From NCBI RefSeq assembly GCF_018991925.1, contig NW_024756629.1, forward strand, positions 50,001-114,000: a DNA stretch of 64,000 bases. The letters run 5' to 3'. The notes below the pieces were generated by a model. The model was not told where the DNA came from. It made no database searches and was given only the letters and a program-made list of their open reading frames with translations. The DNA is from Homarus americanus. Its lineage: Eukaryota; Arthropoda; Malacostraca; Decapoda; Nephropidae. The translations under genes and the position numbers were made by a program. Positions 12,142 through 24,113 of this stretch are shown here, piece after piece (within the stretch, counting starts at the first letter, position 1; each line of letters begins with the position of its first letter).

Positions 12142-12142
<1 letters not shown>
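10983..12142. other. AT-rich unique DNA with (GA)n and (AC)n
   Basis: No gene recognised. (GA)n at 11317-11361 and (AC)n with GC interruptions at 11803-11865. Poly-A/T runs lie at about 11168-11265. Confidence 0.6.
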
Positions 12143-12210
<68 letters not shown>

Positions 12211-12223
12211 TGTGTGTGTGTGT
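12143..12223. repeat. (GT)n microsatellite
   Basis: About 40 GT dinucleotides with one GA interruption. Confidence 0.95.
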
Positions 12224-12675
12224 TAAGGATAATCGTCTCATTAAACCCTAATAAGCAGGAAACACTTGTAAAATAGCACTAAGCTTTTATCATTATTGTT
12301 ATATATCACGAGACGTCACACTAAGACTCCACCTAAAGTATTTAAGCACAACAATTAAGTTATATTAGCTCAGTAGTGATGTAACTCGCTATATTAAGTT
12401 CATCTATGTGTGTGTTTCTCTACGTCCGTTCGTATCTCTTAGAATTATCCAAATAATACTAAATATATTGAGATTATTAATATTATTCCTAAAACGCGTG
12501 GAATCAGGAGAGCTGCCCCCTCCCCCTCCCCTCCCCCCAGGTGCTTTAAAGGTCACAATAAACCATCTTATTCAATAACCCATAAACATTATTTTTCACT
12601 AAATAAACCAGTCGTTAATAAAAAAATAAACAAAAATAATTGATAATATTTATTAACAGACTGAAGATAAACCCG

Positions 12676-12710
12676 TATATAAACCCTGATCAGTTTGTGA
12701 CAGTCGGTGG
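12676..12710 (+). promoter_or_regulatory. candidate TATA core promoter
   Basis: TATATAAA at 12676-12683. A pyrimidine-poor initiator-like GACAGTC lies about 25 bp downstream, and TCAGTT (an arthropod Inr match) is at 12690-12695, which is closer than the usual 30 bp. It stands upstream of the short open frame beginning at 12768. The evidence is spacing and motif only. Confidence 0.3.
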
Positions 12711-12767
12711 ACCAAACATTGCTGAGCCGGACTCCTAAATTAATCTACCCCAAATAATGACACTAAA

Positions 12768-12822
12768 ATGAAGCTACGTGAAGCAGTCTATGACCCTCGC
12801 TGCCTGGATAAATTGAATCAAG
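12768..12822 (+). CDS. candidate first coding exon, unknown protein
   Basis: An ATG at 12768 in an acceptable context (ACTAAAATGA) opens 18 codons beginning MKLREAVYDPRCLDKL. They end at AATCAAG followed by the donor GTAAAT (12823-12828). A TATA-like box lies 92 bp upstream. Composition is mixed and not repeat-derived, unlike nearly everything else in the window. Against it: the exon is short, the peptide matches no family I recognise, and no second exon is seen on the plus strand before the CAA-rich stretch at 12.9 kb. If the donor were ignored the frame would run a little further to a stop. It could easily be chance. Confidence 0.25.
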
Positions 12823-12884
12823 GTAAATCAATACAAGAGAGTTACTTAAGGTTAATATCATTCAAATACATAAACTGACATTAA

Positions 12885-13060
12885 AACGACAACAACAAAA
12901 AAACAACAAAAAGAACAAGAACGTAAACAGAACAACAGCAAAAACAACAACAGCAAGAACAACAAAACGAACACAACAAAAACAATAAAAACAAAACAAA
13001 ACCAACAAGAACAAAAGCAAACACAACAAAAACATCATCAACAAAAACAGCAAAACACAT
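12885..13060. repeat. (CAA)n-like low-complexity stretch
   Basis: AACAACAAAAACAAC-type sequence with AAGAAC and AGCAA interruptions. Confidence 0.8.
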
Positions 13061-13929
13061 CTGATCTCTAAACCATTGAGAAAATCATAAAGTCTAATAT
13101 TCAACGTTATCAAGTCCCCCGCCGGAACGAATGAAAGCTATTGGAACTGTGGCATACTGTATCTTGGGGTGAAAATACTTATACAGCTAAGATAACTTCA
13201 CCGCGCCACAGGGCCAAGCAGGAGTTACTGTACATGTCTTCATACACTGTAAACACCGAGGCTGGCGGCGGTCAACTCAGCTTATGGAAAATTACTGTAG
13301 CGACGAGTGCAAGAATCAACGCTACTTTCCATAAATTTTCGATCAAATTAACAAAAAATATCAATCGTTTAATACAAGAATCGTGTATTAATTATCCATA
13401 AAATACAGAAAATCCATCATGAACTCGTTAAAAAAAATATATAATATACTTATTCTCTAAATGCCAAAGATATAATATCAAATTCTGTCTCAAGAGTCAA
13501 AATAGAGTAAAAAAATTGCCAACATTTAAATTGAAGAAGCCAAACCCCCAGAACACACACACACACCCTCAAAAAAATAATACTCACAATATTGAATTCA
13601 TTGATACTTCCCCCACTCATAATAAAATAATAATACCCAGACCAAGACACCGCCCAAAAACATATATGTACCGTATATATAAAATAAAATAAAATAAAAC
13701 ACGGAGCATTTAACTTGAACACGCCAAAATAGTTAATTCCCTGGGCTCTAAAATCGCAATATTTAGCGCCAAGACCTGGAGAACCAAAAAGCAAGCGACA
13801 TTGTCAAGCAGTTTTACCGTGGGAAAAGTACATTTTGTGGCCTCAAGTGGCGCTTGCTGTGTTCTTTAAAATCGTAAAGGATATATATGGCCTTCAAGGA
13901 GGTCGCAACTGGGATATTTTCTTTCGTTC
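13061..13929. other. unique DNA, no gene recognised
   Basis: An 86-codon plus-strand frame (13141-13401) and a 114-codon minus-strand frame (13450-13794) occur here. Neither shows a domain, splice context or coding bias that I can support. Confidence 0.45.
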
Positions 13930-14960
13930 CTTCTGCTGGTGTTGGGAATGTCTGGAACAGGATTAAGTCTCTTTAAATGGGGTTGGGTGAATCTGCGAGG
14001 AGGATTAAGTGTTTTTAAGACGATTGAGTCTTCTTAAGTGGTGTTGAGAATATCTGGAAGAGGATCAAGTCTCTTTAAATGGGGTTGGGTGAATCTGAAG
14101 GAGAATTAAAAATTTTTATGGTGTGGGGTATGTCTGGAAGAGGATTAAGACCCCCTTTAAATTAGGTTGGGTGAATCTCGAAATAGGTTCAGTGTTCCTT
14201 AAGGGGACCGAGTCTTTTCAAGTGGTATCGGGTGTATTTGAATGGAGATAGTCTCTTTTAAATAGTGTTGGGTGTACCAGGAAGATGATTAGACCTCATA
14301 GAGTAGGATTGGGTGTACCAGAAAGGGGATTAGCCCCCCTAGAGTGGGACTGAGTGTACCGGAAAGGGGATTAAGCCCCCCTAGAGTGGGATTGAGTGTA
14401 ATTGGAGTTAAATAAAGTGGTGTTGGATATGTGGAAAGAGAATTAGGTTTAACTTGAGTAAATATGAATAGGATTACGTTGTCAACACTAATGCTGGATA
14501 TGACTGGATGAGATTAAATCTCTTTTAGTGAAGCATGTGGAGGGGAATTATGCTTCGTTTATGTAGGATGGCTTATATTTAGCAGATAATTAATTTTATT
14601 TAATAAGATCGGTTTTATGTAGATAAGGATTAGATATATTCATGCGGGATTAGATTCATCTAAAAGAGAATCAGATCTCTTTAAGTGGGATTGATATTAT
14701 CTACAAGAGGATCAAGTCTCTTAAAATAGTATTGGGTATATCTAGAGAGGGATTCAAGAGTTTCTAAGATGACTGACTCTTTTAAGTGGTGTTGGTGATA
14801 AGTGAAAGAAGATCAAGTCCCTTTAAGTGATGTTTGTGAGTGTGGAGTACGATAGGGGATCAGGTCGCTTTAAATACAGAGTTGGTTGTGATTGGAAGGG
14901 GGAAGTTAAATCCTACTTATAATGGTGTTGAACATGTGTAAAGAGGATTAAAGTGTCTAT
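13930..14960. repeat. old diverged minisatellite, about 40-bp unit
   Basis: The phrase GGATTAAGTCTCTTTAAATG followed by GGGTTGGGTGAATCTGGAAG recurs many times with growing divergence. The clearest pair (around 13962 and 14064) is 102 bp apart. A sub-variant with CCCCCTAGAGTGGGA occurs at 14334-14390. This is a decayed tandem array about 1 kb long. Confidence 0.75.
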
Positions 14961-15620
14961 AGTGGCGTAGCGACTATCTAGAAGCCATCAACAACTGTTT
15001 TAATGGATTTCGACGACTTTAAAAAGACCCTTAATGGATTCAAATGATGGTCCCAACTTACGCTCATTGTTTTTAATGGCTTCCAATGGTCTTAAGTTAC
15101 CCTGGATGGTGGGAAGTTAGCTTTACTTATCTTCACTAATAAGATAATAAAGTTTAATGGGTTTAAAGGAGTGTAAACAACCAGTAATGGCTTTTAATTG
15201 TTCATCATGTTGGTATTTTTGTTTTAGTTTATCATGATGGCACTTACAATGGTGCCTGATATAAGGTAAGTCTGAATGTATTACAATGGTGTCTAGTAGT
15301 AGTTTTAATGTATTACAATGGTACTTACAATGGTGTCTCGTGTTAGGTAAGTCTGAAAACATATCCATGGTTTCTAAATGTTATGTAATACAAATTCTGG
15401 CTCATTTACGTGGTTTCTACAGTTTACCTGCAACGAACCATGTAAAAATTCTAATAGAAATAACCTAAGCTTTTCATATATACCTTGAATGGTTATATAA
15501 TCTTTTAATAATAACTACCGAGTTTTGGTATCACTTCACTAACCCTCTCAAGCGGTATTTACTTAGGCCTTCGTGCATTTCAACGCATTTCAGTGGGGGT
15601 TTTAATGGCGTTTCCAGAGT
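14961..15620. repeat. diverged AATGG-containing repeat
   Basis: TTAATGGCTT, TTACAATGGTGTCT and GGTAAGTCTGAA recur between about 14990 and 15380. The best-conserved copies are around 15240-15360. No gene recognised. Confidence 0.55.
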
Positions 15621-16940
<1,320 letters not shown>

Positions 16941-18123
16941 TATGACTGAGCCACATCCATGGAGTCAAACATCGCAGGAAGAAGCCACCAGGAAAACATT
17001 TATTCCAACAGTAGTGAAAAGCCACCATTTTACCCCAGCAGAAAGGTCACTCCTTGTACTACCATCGAGACAGGGAAGAATGAGAATCATTAACCCGGAG
17101 GAGCTTGCTGCCACTGAACACAAGAACGCTGTCAGACTCACGGCAGCCCTCACTGAGAGCACGGTAGCTCAAAGTGCCGCAAGTGATGTAAACACTAACG
17201 AACTACACAAAGTTCGACGCTCCATTACGACAGAACGGCCGAAATGAAGGACTTAAACAACTGATGTAACAACTGTCAGAGATCGTGAAGAGAAAAGTAG
17301 AGGTAGCACATGAGGTGGGCACTTCAAACTAGCTAACAACTCTACCGATAAGAGCAAAGGGCTTCAGCCACAACAAACAAGAATTTAAAGACGCCATTGC
17401 TTTAAGGTACAGTTGGCCAGTGGAAGGCACGCCCACCTAATGCATGTGTGGAACATCCTACATCAACTACGCCATGGTATGCAAGAAAGGAGGTTTCATT
17501 TGCATGAGGCACGTCGAAGTAAGGGCCCTCACAGCAAATCTGTTGAAGGAGATATGCAGCGACCCTCCCTCCTTCCATTGGGTGGTGAGTGCTTAAGTCA
17601 CGGAACTGCCAACACAACCAACGAAACCTGAAAGGACGTCAGTGCTCGAGGATTCTGGGCGAGAGGACACCGAGCCTTCTTTGATATCAGGATCTTCGAT
17701 CCCTGGCTGATTGTCACTATGTCCTGTCTCTCGTGGCTGTACACAGCAGGAACGAGAATGAAAAGAACAGAGTATATACACAGAGAATCCATCGGGCAGG
17801 ATGGAACCTAGTGCAAGGTGCACCTATGCCAGACTGGCTGAGGTAATATCAGAACAGACGCAGCAACCCAGAAGTCATGTCATGGTCTGGTTGAGGTGTC
17901 GCCTATTCTTCTCGTTGCTCAAGTCTGCTCTACTGTGTCTCAGGGGAACAAGAACTTCAGCCTCTAAACTGACAAGAGTCGCAGACATGGACTATGAGGC
18001 TACAGTCACTGAAAGCCGCACAGATCTGTGGCTTAACTAACTCAGCTTTTGTATTAGGTTAACTGAGTAATAAAATGTGTTGAGAAGGTATAACCATAAG
18101 GGGAGGGTGGAGGCAATAAAAAA
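16941..18123 (+). pseudogene. decayed retroelement 3' portion, copy 1
   Basis: Fragments of one protein can be followed in shifted frames. First (16942-17247): HHFTPAERSLLVLPSRQGRM then INPEELAATEHKNAVRLTA, ending at TGA. Second (17357-17573): EFKDAIALRYSWPVEG, an in-frame TAA, CMCG, then VCKKGGF and RHVEVRALTANLLKEIC. Third (17578-17700): LGGECLSHGTANTTNE, a TGA, then GFWARGHRAFFDIRIFDP. Fourth (17742-17787): HSRNENEKNRVYTQRI. Fifth (17801-18040): EPSARCTYARLAEVISEQ to RLFFSLLKSALLCLRG and a stop. I recognise this order from predicted retroelement ORFs common in corals, fish and crustaceans, where it follows a reverse transcriptase. The Cys-x-Cys...Cys, then RH, then Asp-rich FFD(I/V)R pattern resembles the zinc knuckle plus restriction-like endonuclease of R2/R4/NeSL-type LINEs; that link is inference. 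At least two nonsense codons, three frameshifts and a deletion before GRMEPSAR make it dead. The 3' end is AATAAAAAAA followed by (GTA)n. Confidence 0.8.
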
Positions 18124-18166
18124 AGTAGTAGTAGTAGTTTTGTCTAGTAGTTGAAGTAGTAGTAGG
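18124..18166. repeat. (GTA)n tail between retroelement copies
   Basis: GTAGTAGTAGTAG with TTTTGTC and TTGA interruptions. It lies between the 3' end of copy 1 and the start of copy 2. Confidence 0.9.
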
Positions 18167-18593
18167 GCATATGGGGAGAGAATTCAAAACGTTGATCAAG
18201 GCAGCTTCACTCCTCTAGTGTTCACAACCTCTGGTGGGATGGGACCAAGTGCAAGATGTTTCTATGCCAGACTCGCGGAGTTGATCTCCGAACAGAAGCA
18301 GCAGCCCAGAAGTTATGTTACAGCCTGGATGAGATGTCGACTGTCCTTCTCTCTCCTTCGGTCGGCTTTGCTCTGCCTCAGGGGAAACGAGAGCTTCTGC
18401 CCCAACTCCGACAACTGCTGCAGATATTGACTATGAGGCTACAGTCACTGAATGCCGCATAGATCTGCGGCTCAACTAATTTAACACAGATAGGATAGCT
18501 TCTTATGTATTAGGATATTTAATATTAAGGTAATTAAATGGTGGCGAAGGTGTGGCTATTGGGGGAGGCTGGAGGCCACATTTAAAAAAAAAA
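18167..18593 (+). mobile_element. retroelement 3' fragment, copy 2
   Basis: A second, more severely 5'-truncated copy of the same family. Its open frame includes GSFTPLVFTTSGGMGPSARC, then FYARLAELISEQKQQPRS, then RLSFSLLRSALLCLRG. It aligns with the end of copy 1, retains the segment deleted there, and differs at many positions. The open frame runs to a stop at about 18430. The 3' untranslated part shares GGGGGAGG.TGGAGGC with copy 1 and ends in ten A residues followed by a fresh (GTA)n. Nucleotide divergence between copies (roughly a fifth by eye) argues for independent insertions, not a recent duplication. Confidence 0.8.
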
Positions 18594-18597
18594 GTAA

Positions 18598-18642
<45 letters not shown>
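18594..18642. repeat. (GTA)n tail of retroelement copy 2
   Basis: About 16 TAG/GTA triplets immediately after the A-tract of copy 2. Confidence 0.95.
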
Positions 18643-19154
18643 ATAAGTGGTCTAGATGATGATAGTAGTATTTTAGAGAAGGAGGAGGAGAAGGAAATGA
18701 AAAACGAGAAGGAGGAGGAGGAGGAGGAGGAGGGTAAAAGCGTAAATTATGGAGGTTTGAGAAGGTGGCGAATTTTAAATCAAGTTTTTTTAAAAGATTC
18801 TCTGAGTTGATGGCGGGAGTTTTATAACTAAATGGTGGAAATTGAAAGAAAATGAGGGAGAGTTGATGGAAAAGTATGAAGGAGAGGGAGGGAGGGAGGG
18901 AGGAGAGGAAGGAAAGGAGGGTGGGTGAAGGTAGAGAAGGAGGCAAGGAAAGGAAGGAGATAACAGATGAGATAGGAGGGAGAGAGGGAGGAGGAGGTAA
19001 AGAAGAGGATGGGAAAGGAAGGAGAAATATATAAAAGAAAGATGGAGGAGAGACGGGGAAAGGAGGATGAAGGATAAGAGAGGATTACTGAAGAATGATG
19101 ACCCACAGTAACAGAGGAGAGGGAAGAGGGGGAGAGGGCGAGAGGTGGGAGACA
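18643..19154. repeat. polypurine DNA
   Basis: GGAGGA triplets at about 18677-18733 and GGGAGGGAGGGAGG at about 18880-18905, with other G/A-rich sequence. No gene. Confidence 0.8.
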
Positions 19155-20195
19155 GAGGAATGTTAGTGGGGAGAGAGCTGAGAGAGAGGAATGTTGGTGG
19201 GGAGAGAGCTGAGAGAGGGGAATGTTGGTGGGGAGAGAGCTGAGAGAGGGGAATGTTAGTGGGGGAGAGAGCGAGGAGGGAATGTTGGTGGGGAGAGAGG
19301 AGGGAATGGTGAGAGCTTGAGAGGAGGGAGAATGTTAGGTGGGTGAGAGCTGAGAGAGGGGAATGTTATGGGGAGAGGAGCTGGAGAGAGGAATGTTGGT
19401 GGGAGAGGAGCTGAGAGAGGGGAATGTTAGGGGGAGAGAGCGAGAGAGGAGGAGAATGTTGGTGGGGGAGAGCGAGAGGAGGAGGAATGTTGGTGGGGAG
19501 AGCTGAGAGGAGGAAATGTTGGTGGGGAGAGACAGAGAGGGAATGTTGGTGGGAGAGAGCTGAGAGAGGGGAATACAGGGGTGGAGGAGTTGAGGAGAGG
19601 GGAATGTTGTGGGGAGAGAGCTGAGAGATGGGAATACAGGGGAGAGAGCTGAGAGAGGGGAATGTTATAAGAGAGCTGAGAGGGAATGTTAGGTGGGGAG
19701 AGAGCTGAGTAGGAGGGAATGTTGGTGGGGAGAGAGCTGAGAGAGGGAATGTTGGAGAGGAGGGAATGTTAGTGGGTGAGCTGGAGGAGAGGGAATGTTG
19801 GGGAGAGAGCTGGAGAGAGGAATGTTGGTGGGAGAGAGCTGAGGAGGAGGGGAATGTTGGTGGGGTGGGAGCTAGAGAGGAGGGAATGTTGGTGGGGAGA
19901 GAGCTAGAGAGAGGGAATGTTGGTGGGTAAGAGCTGAGAGAGGGAATGTTGGGTGGGGAGAGAGCTGGAGAGGGGAATGTTAGTGGGTGAGCTGAGAGAG
20001 AGGAATGTTGGTGGGGAGAGAGCTGGAGAGGGGAATGTTAGTGGGGTGTGAGAGCTGAGAGAGAGGAATGTTGGTGGGGAGAGAGATGAGAGAGGGAATG
20101 TTGGTGGGGAGAGAGCTGAGAGACAGGAATGTTGGTGGGAGAGAGCTGGAGAGAGGAATGTTGGTGGGGAGAGAGCTGAGAGAGGGGAATGCTAG
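19155..20195. repeat. 31-bp purine-rich minisatellite
   Basis: About 34 copies of a unit made of GAATGTTGGTGGGGAGAGAG and CTGAGAGAGGG. Units vary by small deletions and by TTGG/TTAG. The array ends at GGGAATGCTAGTAAAAAC. Confidence 0.93.
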
Positions 20196-20404
20196 TAAAA
20201 ACACCATCGCTGTTAACATAAGCGGTACAAGTAACTATTAATTGCTGTTAGCACAATACACAGTACAAATGGCATAAGTAATACTCAAAAAGTAACAGGC
20301 AATAGGGATTACAAGTAACATTATAAGTAACACTACAAGTAACACAAGTATTCTTATATGTCCCCACAGGTGATATTACGTGATGGATTTGGTCTGAGAT
20401 ACAG
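20196..20404. repeat. diverged AAGTAACAC repeat, left part
   Basis: AAGTAACATT, AAGTAACACTACAAGTAACA and similar phrases recur. The same motif continues after the (AC)n block. Confidence 0.6.
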
Positions 20405-20407
20405 GTG

Positions 20408-20707
20408 AACACGCACACACGCACACACACACTCACACACACACACACACACATGCACACCACACACGCACACACACACTCACACACACACACACATGCA
20501 CCCACACACACACACACACACGCACACACACCACACACACACACATGCACCACACACACACACACACACACGCACACCTGCACACACACACCTTCACACA
20601 CACACACACGCACACCCACACACACACACACACACACACGCAACACCACACACACACACACACCACACACACACACACGCACACACACACACACACACAC
20701 GCACACT

Positions 20708-20740
<33 letters not shown>

Positions 20741-20780
20741 ACACACACACGCACACTCACACACACACACACACGCACAC

Positions 20781-20815
<35 letters not shown>

Positions 20816-20855
20816 ACACACACACACACACGCACACCACACACACACACACACA

Positions 20856-20901
<46 letters not shown>

Positions 20902-20932
20902 ACACACACACACTCACACACACACACACACG
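20408..20932. repeat. long (AC)n with GC interruptions
   Basis: About 525 bp of CA dinucleotides interrupted by GC, TG, CC and TC steps, including recurring CACGCACGCACAC blocks at about 20727, 20803 and 20889. The interruptions recur in order, so the block has grown by duplication of compound units. Its Thr/His and Val/Cys translations are meaningless. Confidence 0.95.
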
Positions 20933-20939
20933 TACGTCA

Positions 20940-21521
20940 TACACCTTTCCAGAGTTAGGCAATCATACTCAATAAAAAGTAATACAGTAGCATCATAAAA
21001 CACAATGTAAAAAAAAATAAATATGATATAATATTAAGTAAAATATAACATCGTAAGTGATAAAACATTGCGAGTAACACAAATAACACCGTAAGTAACA
21101 TTAAGCAGCATGGCATCCAACCCAACCCAACCTAAAACGGATGTAAAGTAACACATAACACAGATACAATACGGTAAGAAGTAATAACACTACGCGTAAA
21201 TGCGTGCTTTTAAACCGCAAGTAAATAAAAAAGTGAAAAAACAATTACACTGCAAGTAACACAAATCAACCTAAAGCAAATAAAAGTAACACAGCAAGTA
21301 ACACTAAGCGTAATGAAGATCCAGTACAAACCCATAAACGGATATAAAGTATCGTAACAAGGAACGGGAATACAAAGTGAGAACGTAGCAGTTCAAGTAA
21401 CAGTAGCAAACCCAAGGCCGGGAGGAGGAGGAGGAGGCAAGAGGAGGGGGTGGGCTAAGTTCTCGTGTGTTGTAGCTACAATCCTGTCTCCTTAGCTACT
21501 CTATTGATTTTTGGTTTGTAA
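20940..21521. repeat. diverged AAGTAACAC repeat, right part
   Basis: CGTAAGTAACA, GCAAGTAACACAAAT and GTAACACAGCAAGTAACACT recur to about 21400. A short unique stretch follows with a GGA run at 21423-21438. No gene. Confidence 0.55.
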
Positions 21522-21539
21522 ACTGAGAGAGAGAGAGAG

Positions 21540-21600
<61 letters not shown>
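21522..21600. repeat. (GA)n microsatellite
   Basis: GA dinucleotides with one GGTA interruption, immediately before a long pyrimidine block of opposite strand bias. Confidence 0.95.
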
Positions 21601-21602
<2 letters not shown>

Positions 21603-21614
21603 GTGGGGCTCATC

Positions 21615-24015
21615 ATCATCCTCTTTCATCCCTTTCTATTCACCCCCCACCCCTCTCTCTCTCTCCATTCTTCCCCTCCCCTTCCTTTCTTTTTATCTTT
21701 CTCCTGGTTCTTATTCTTCCTCTTCATCTCTGTCTCTCTCACTTTTCTTTCCGACTCTAATTCTCATCCTTCTCTCCTCTGTTTCCATTCCTCATCCCTT
21801 TCTCTCTCCTCTTACCCCCCCCCCCACCGTTCCTTTTCTCCCCCGCCATCCGTCTCTCCTCCCCTCCTCCTCTTACTTCCTCCGCTTAAACTCCATTATG
21901 TTCCTCCTCTTCCCCCCCTTCTCACTCTTTCCCCTCTCCTCTCTCCCCTGTACCATCTCTTTTCTGCTCTCTTCCTCCCTCTTCTTCCTCCTACCCTTTC
22001 TCCTGTCTCACGTTTCCTTCCCCTTCACTCCCTTGCTCTCGTTCCTCTCCCCCCCTCCTCCTCTCTTCTTCCCCCTTCCTTCATCTCTCCCTCTTTCTCC
22101 TTTATTCTTTTTTCTATCTCTCCACTTATCTTTTCTTTTATTATTCCATCTTCACTTCCATACCTTCTTCTCCTCTTCCCCTACCCCTCTTCTCATCCCC
22201 CTCCTCCTCCTCCTCCTCCTCCCCCCCACCCTCCCTTTTCTTCTTAATCTCCTCCTCTTTCTTTTGTTTTTTTTCTTAATATTCCTCTTCCTTTCGTTTT
22301 TCTTCTTTTCTCCCCTTCTCTCCTGTTTCCTTTTATCATCTCCTTTCCCTCCCTCCTTTTCCTCTCCCATGTCCTCCATCTCCTCCTCCCTCTCTCCCTT
22401 TCCTCTCTCTCTCATTCTAATTCTTACGTCCCTCTCTCTTTTCTCCTCTCTTTCTTCCCTCCTCCTCTTCCAATCTCCCCCACACCTCTCTTCTTTCATC
22501 TCCTCTTCCCTCTTCTCCTCCTCCCTCTCCTTTTCTTCCTCCTCCTCGTCTTCTCCCCCTCCTCCTTCCCCCTCCCTCTACTCTCCATCTACAAATCATC
22601 TTCCATGTTCCTCCTCTTCTCTTCCTTCTTTATCCTCGGTACAATTTATATCACCTTCCTTTCTCCGTTCTCCCTCCTCCTTTTCTTCTCACCCCTTGGC
22701 TCTCATTCTTTTTTCCTACCTTTCCTTTTCTTCCTCCATCTCTCCCTTCTCTTCTCTCTTCTCTCCTCCTCCCTCCTCTCCTTCCACCATATTTTCCCCT
22801 TCTCCATTCCCCTTCCTCTCACCATTTCCCCCATTCCTTCCCCTTCCTCCATCTCCTCTCCATTTCCTCCCTCCCACCCTTCCCCTTACTCATCCCCGGA
22901 CATACAATTATCTTTTAAGACCAATATAACTCTCCCCCTCCCCCTCCCTCCTCTCTCTCCCCACTCCGGCTAATTCTACTGCACCTTTTCTTCTTCATAT
23001 CCTCCTTCCCTCCCCCCCTCCCCCTCCTCCTTCTTCTTCCCCTTATTCTCCTTCCTTCCTCATCCTCTTCTACCTTCCCCTTTTTCTTCCTCATCTCCCA
23101 CCCTTCTCAATTTATCTTGTCCTCCTTCATCCCTCTCCCCCCACCCTCTCTCCCCCTTCACCCCACCCTCTCTTTTCTCCCACTCTTTCTTTCTTCCCTC
23201 TTCCCCCTCCTTCCCCTCCTCCTGTCTCTCTTATCGTCGACCACATAAGCTTTTTGAATCTCTTGCAGAGTCGCACACACTTTAACTCCTCCTCCCCTTT
23301 CTTTCTCCTCCTCCTTCCCCCTTATCAACCTCCTTTGCCCCTCACACCGTCCTCCTCCTCCTTCTTCCCTGTTCTTTCTCCTCCTCCTTATCCTGAGAGA
23401 CATGTTTAAATTTATGATTCACGTGCTAATTTTAGATGATTCCTCCTCTTCCTCTTCCCACTCCTCCCTTCCTCTTCCCTCCTCTTCCTCTTCCCACCCC
23501 CCTTCCTCTTCTATCCATCTACCTCTATCCTCTTCTCCTCCTTCCTTTATCTTTTCATCTCTCCTTTTTCTTCCCTTTCTTTCTTTCTTTCTCTCAACCT
23601 CTTTACCTCCCCCTCCCTACTCTCCTCTCGCTCTTCCCTTTTTTCTTCTCCCTTTTCTTCTATCTATCCCCCTTTCTTCCCTTCTTTCTCTCCCCTCTTC
23701 CTCCCTCTTGTTCCCACCTGCCCTCTCACATTCCTCATATTATTCAGAATCTCTCTCTCTCTCTCTCTCTCCTCCACTGTCCTTGCACTTCTCTAGTTTT
23801 CCTCTCTCATTCTCCTTCTTCCTTTTTTTACTGATATTCCTTCTCTATCCCTTTCTTTCCTTTATCCCTTCCCTTATTCATCTTTCTCCCCTCCTTCCCT
23901 CTCTTCTTCAGCACCCTTCCCCTCTTTTCCTTCCCTCTCTTCTTCAGTATCTTTCCCCCTCTTTCCCTTCCCTCTCGTCCTTCCTTCAATCATCCTAGTC
24001 TATCTTTCTCCTCCT
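21615..24015. repeat. 2.4-kb polypyrimidine (CT-rich) block
   Basis: The plus strand is overwhelmingly C and T (TCCTCC, CTTCCC, TTCTTC phrases) without a fixed unit. The 343-codon plus-strand frame is Ser/Leu/Phe/Pro composition only. A mixed-composition island at about 23229-23290 is the main break, and another at about 22905-22930 is smaller. Such purine/pyrimidine asymmetry can form triplex (H-)DNA. Confidence 0.9.
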
Positions 24016-24113
24016 CTTCCTATAATCACAATCATATATCAATAATCACTACGACAGAATCATCATCATTAATATCAATATTTATAATAATGGCGCATCG
24101 AGAAATATAATAT

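Noticed and set aside
22152..23403. Lys/Arg/Glu-rich minus-strand frames resembling nuclear proteins
   Set aside because: They are the purine-strand translation of the polypyrimidine block and have no conserved segments.
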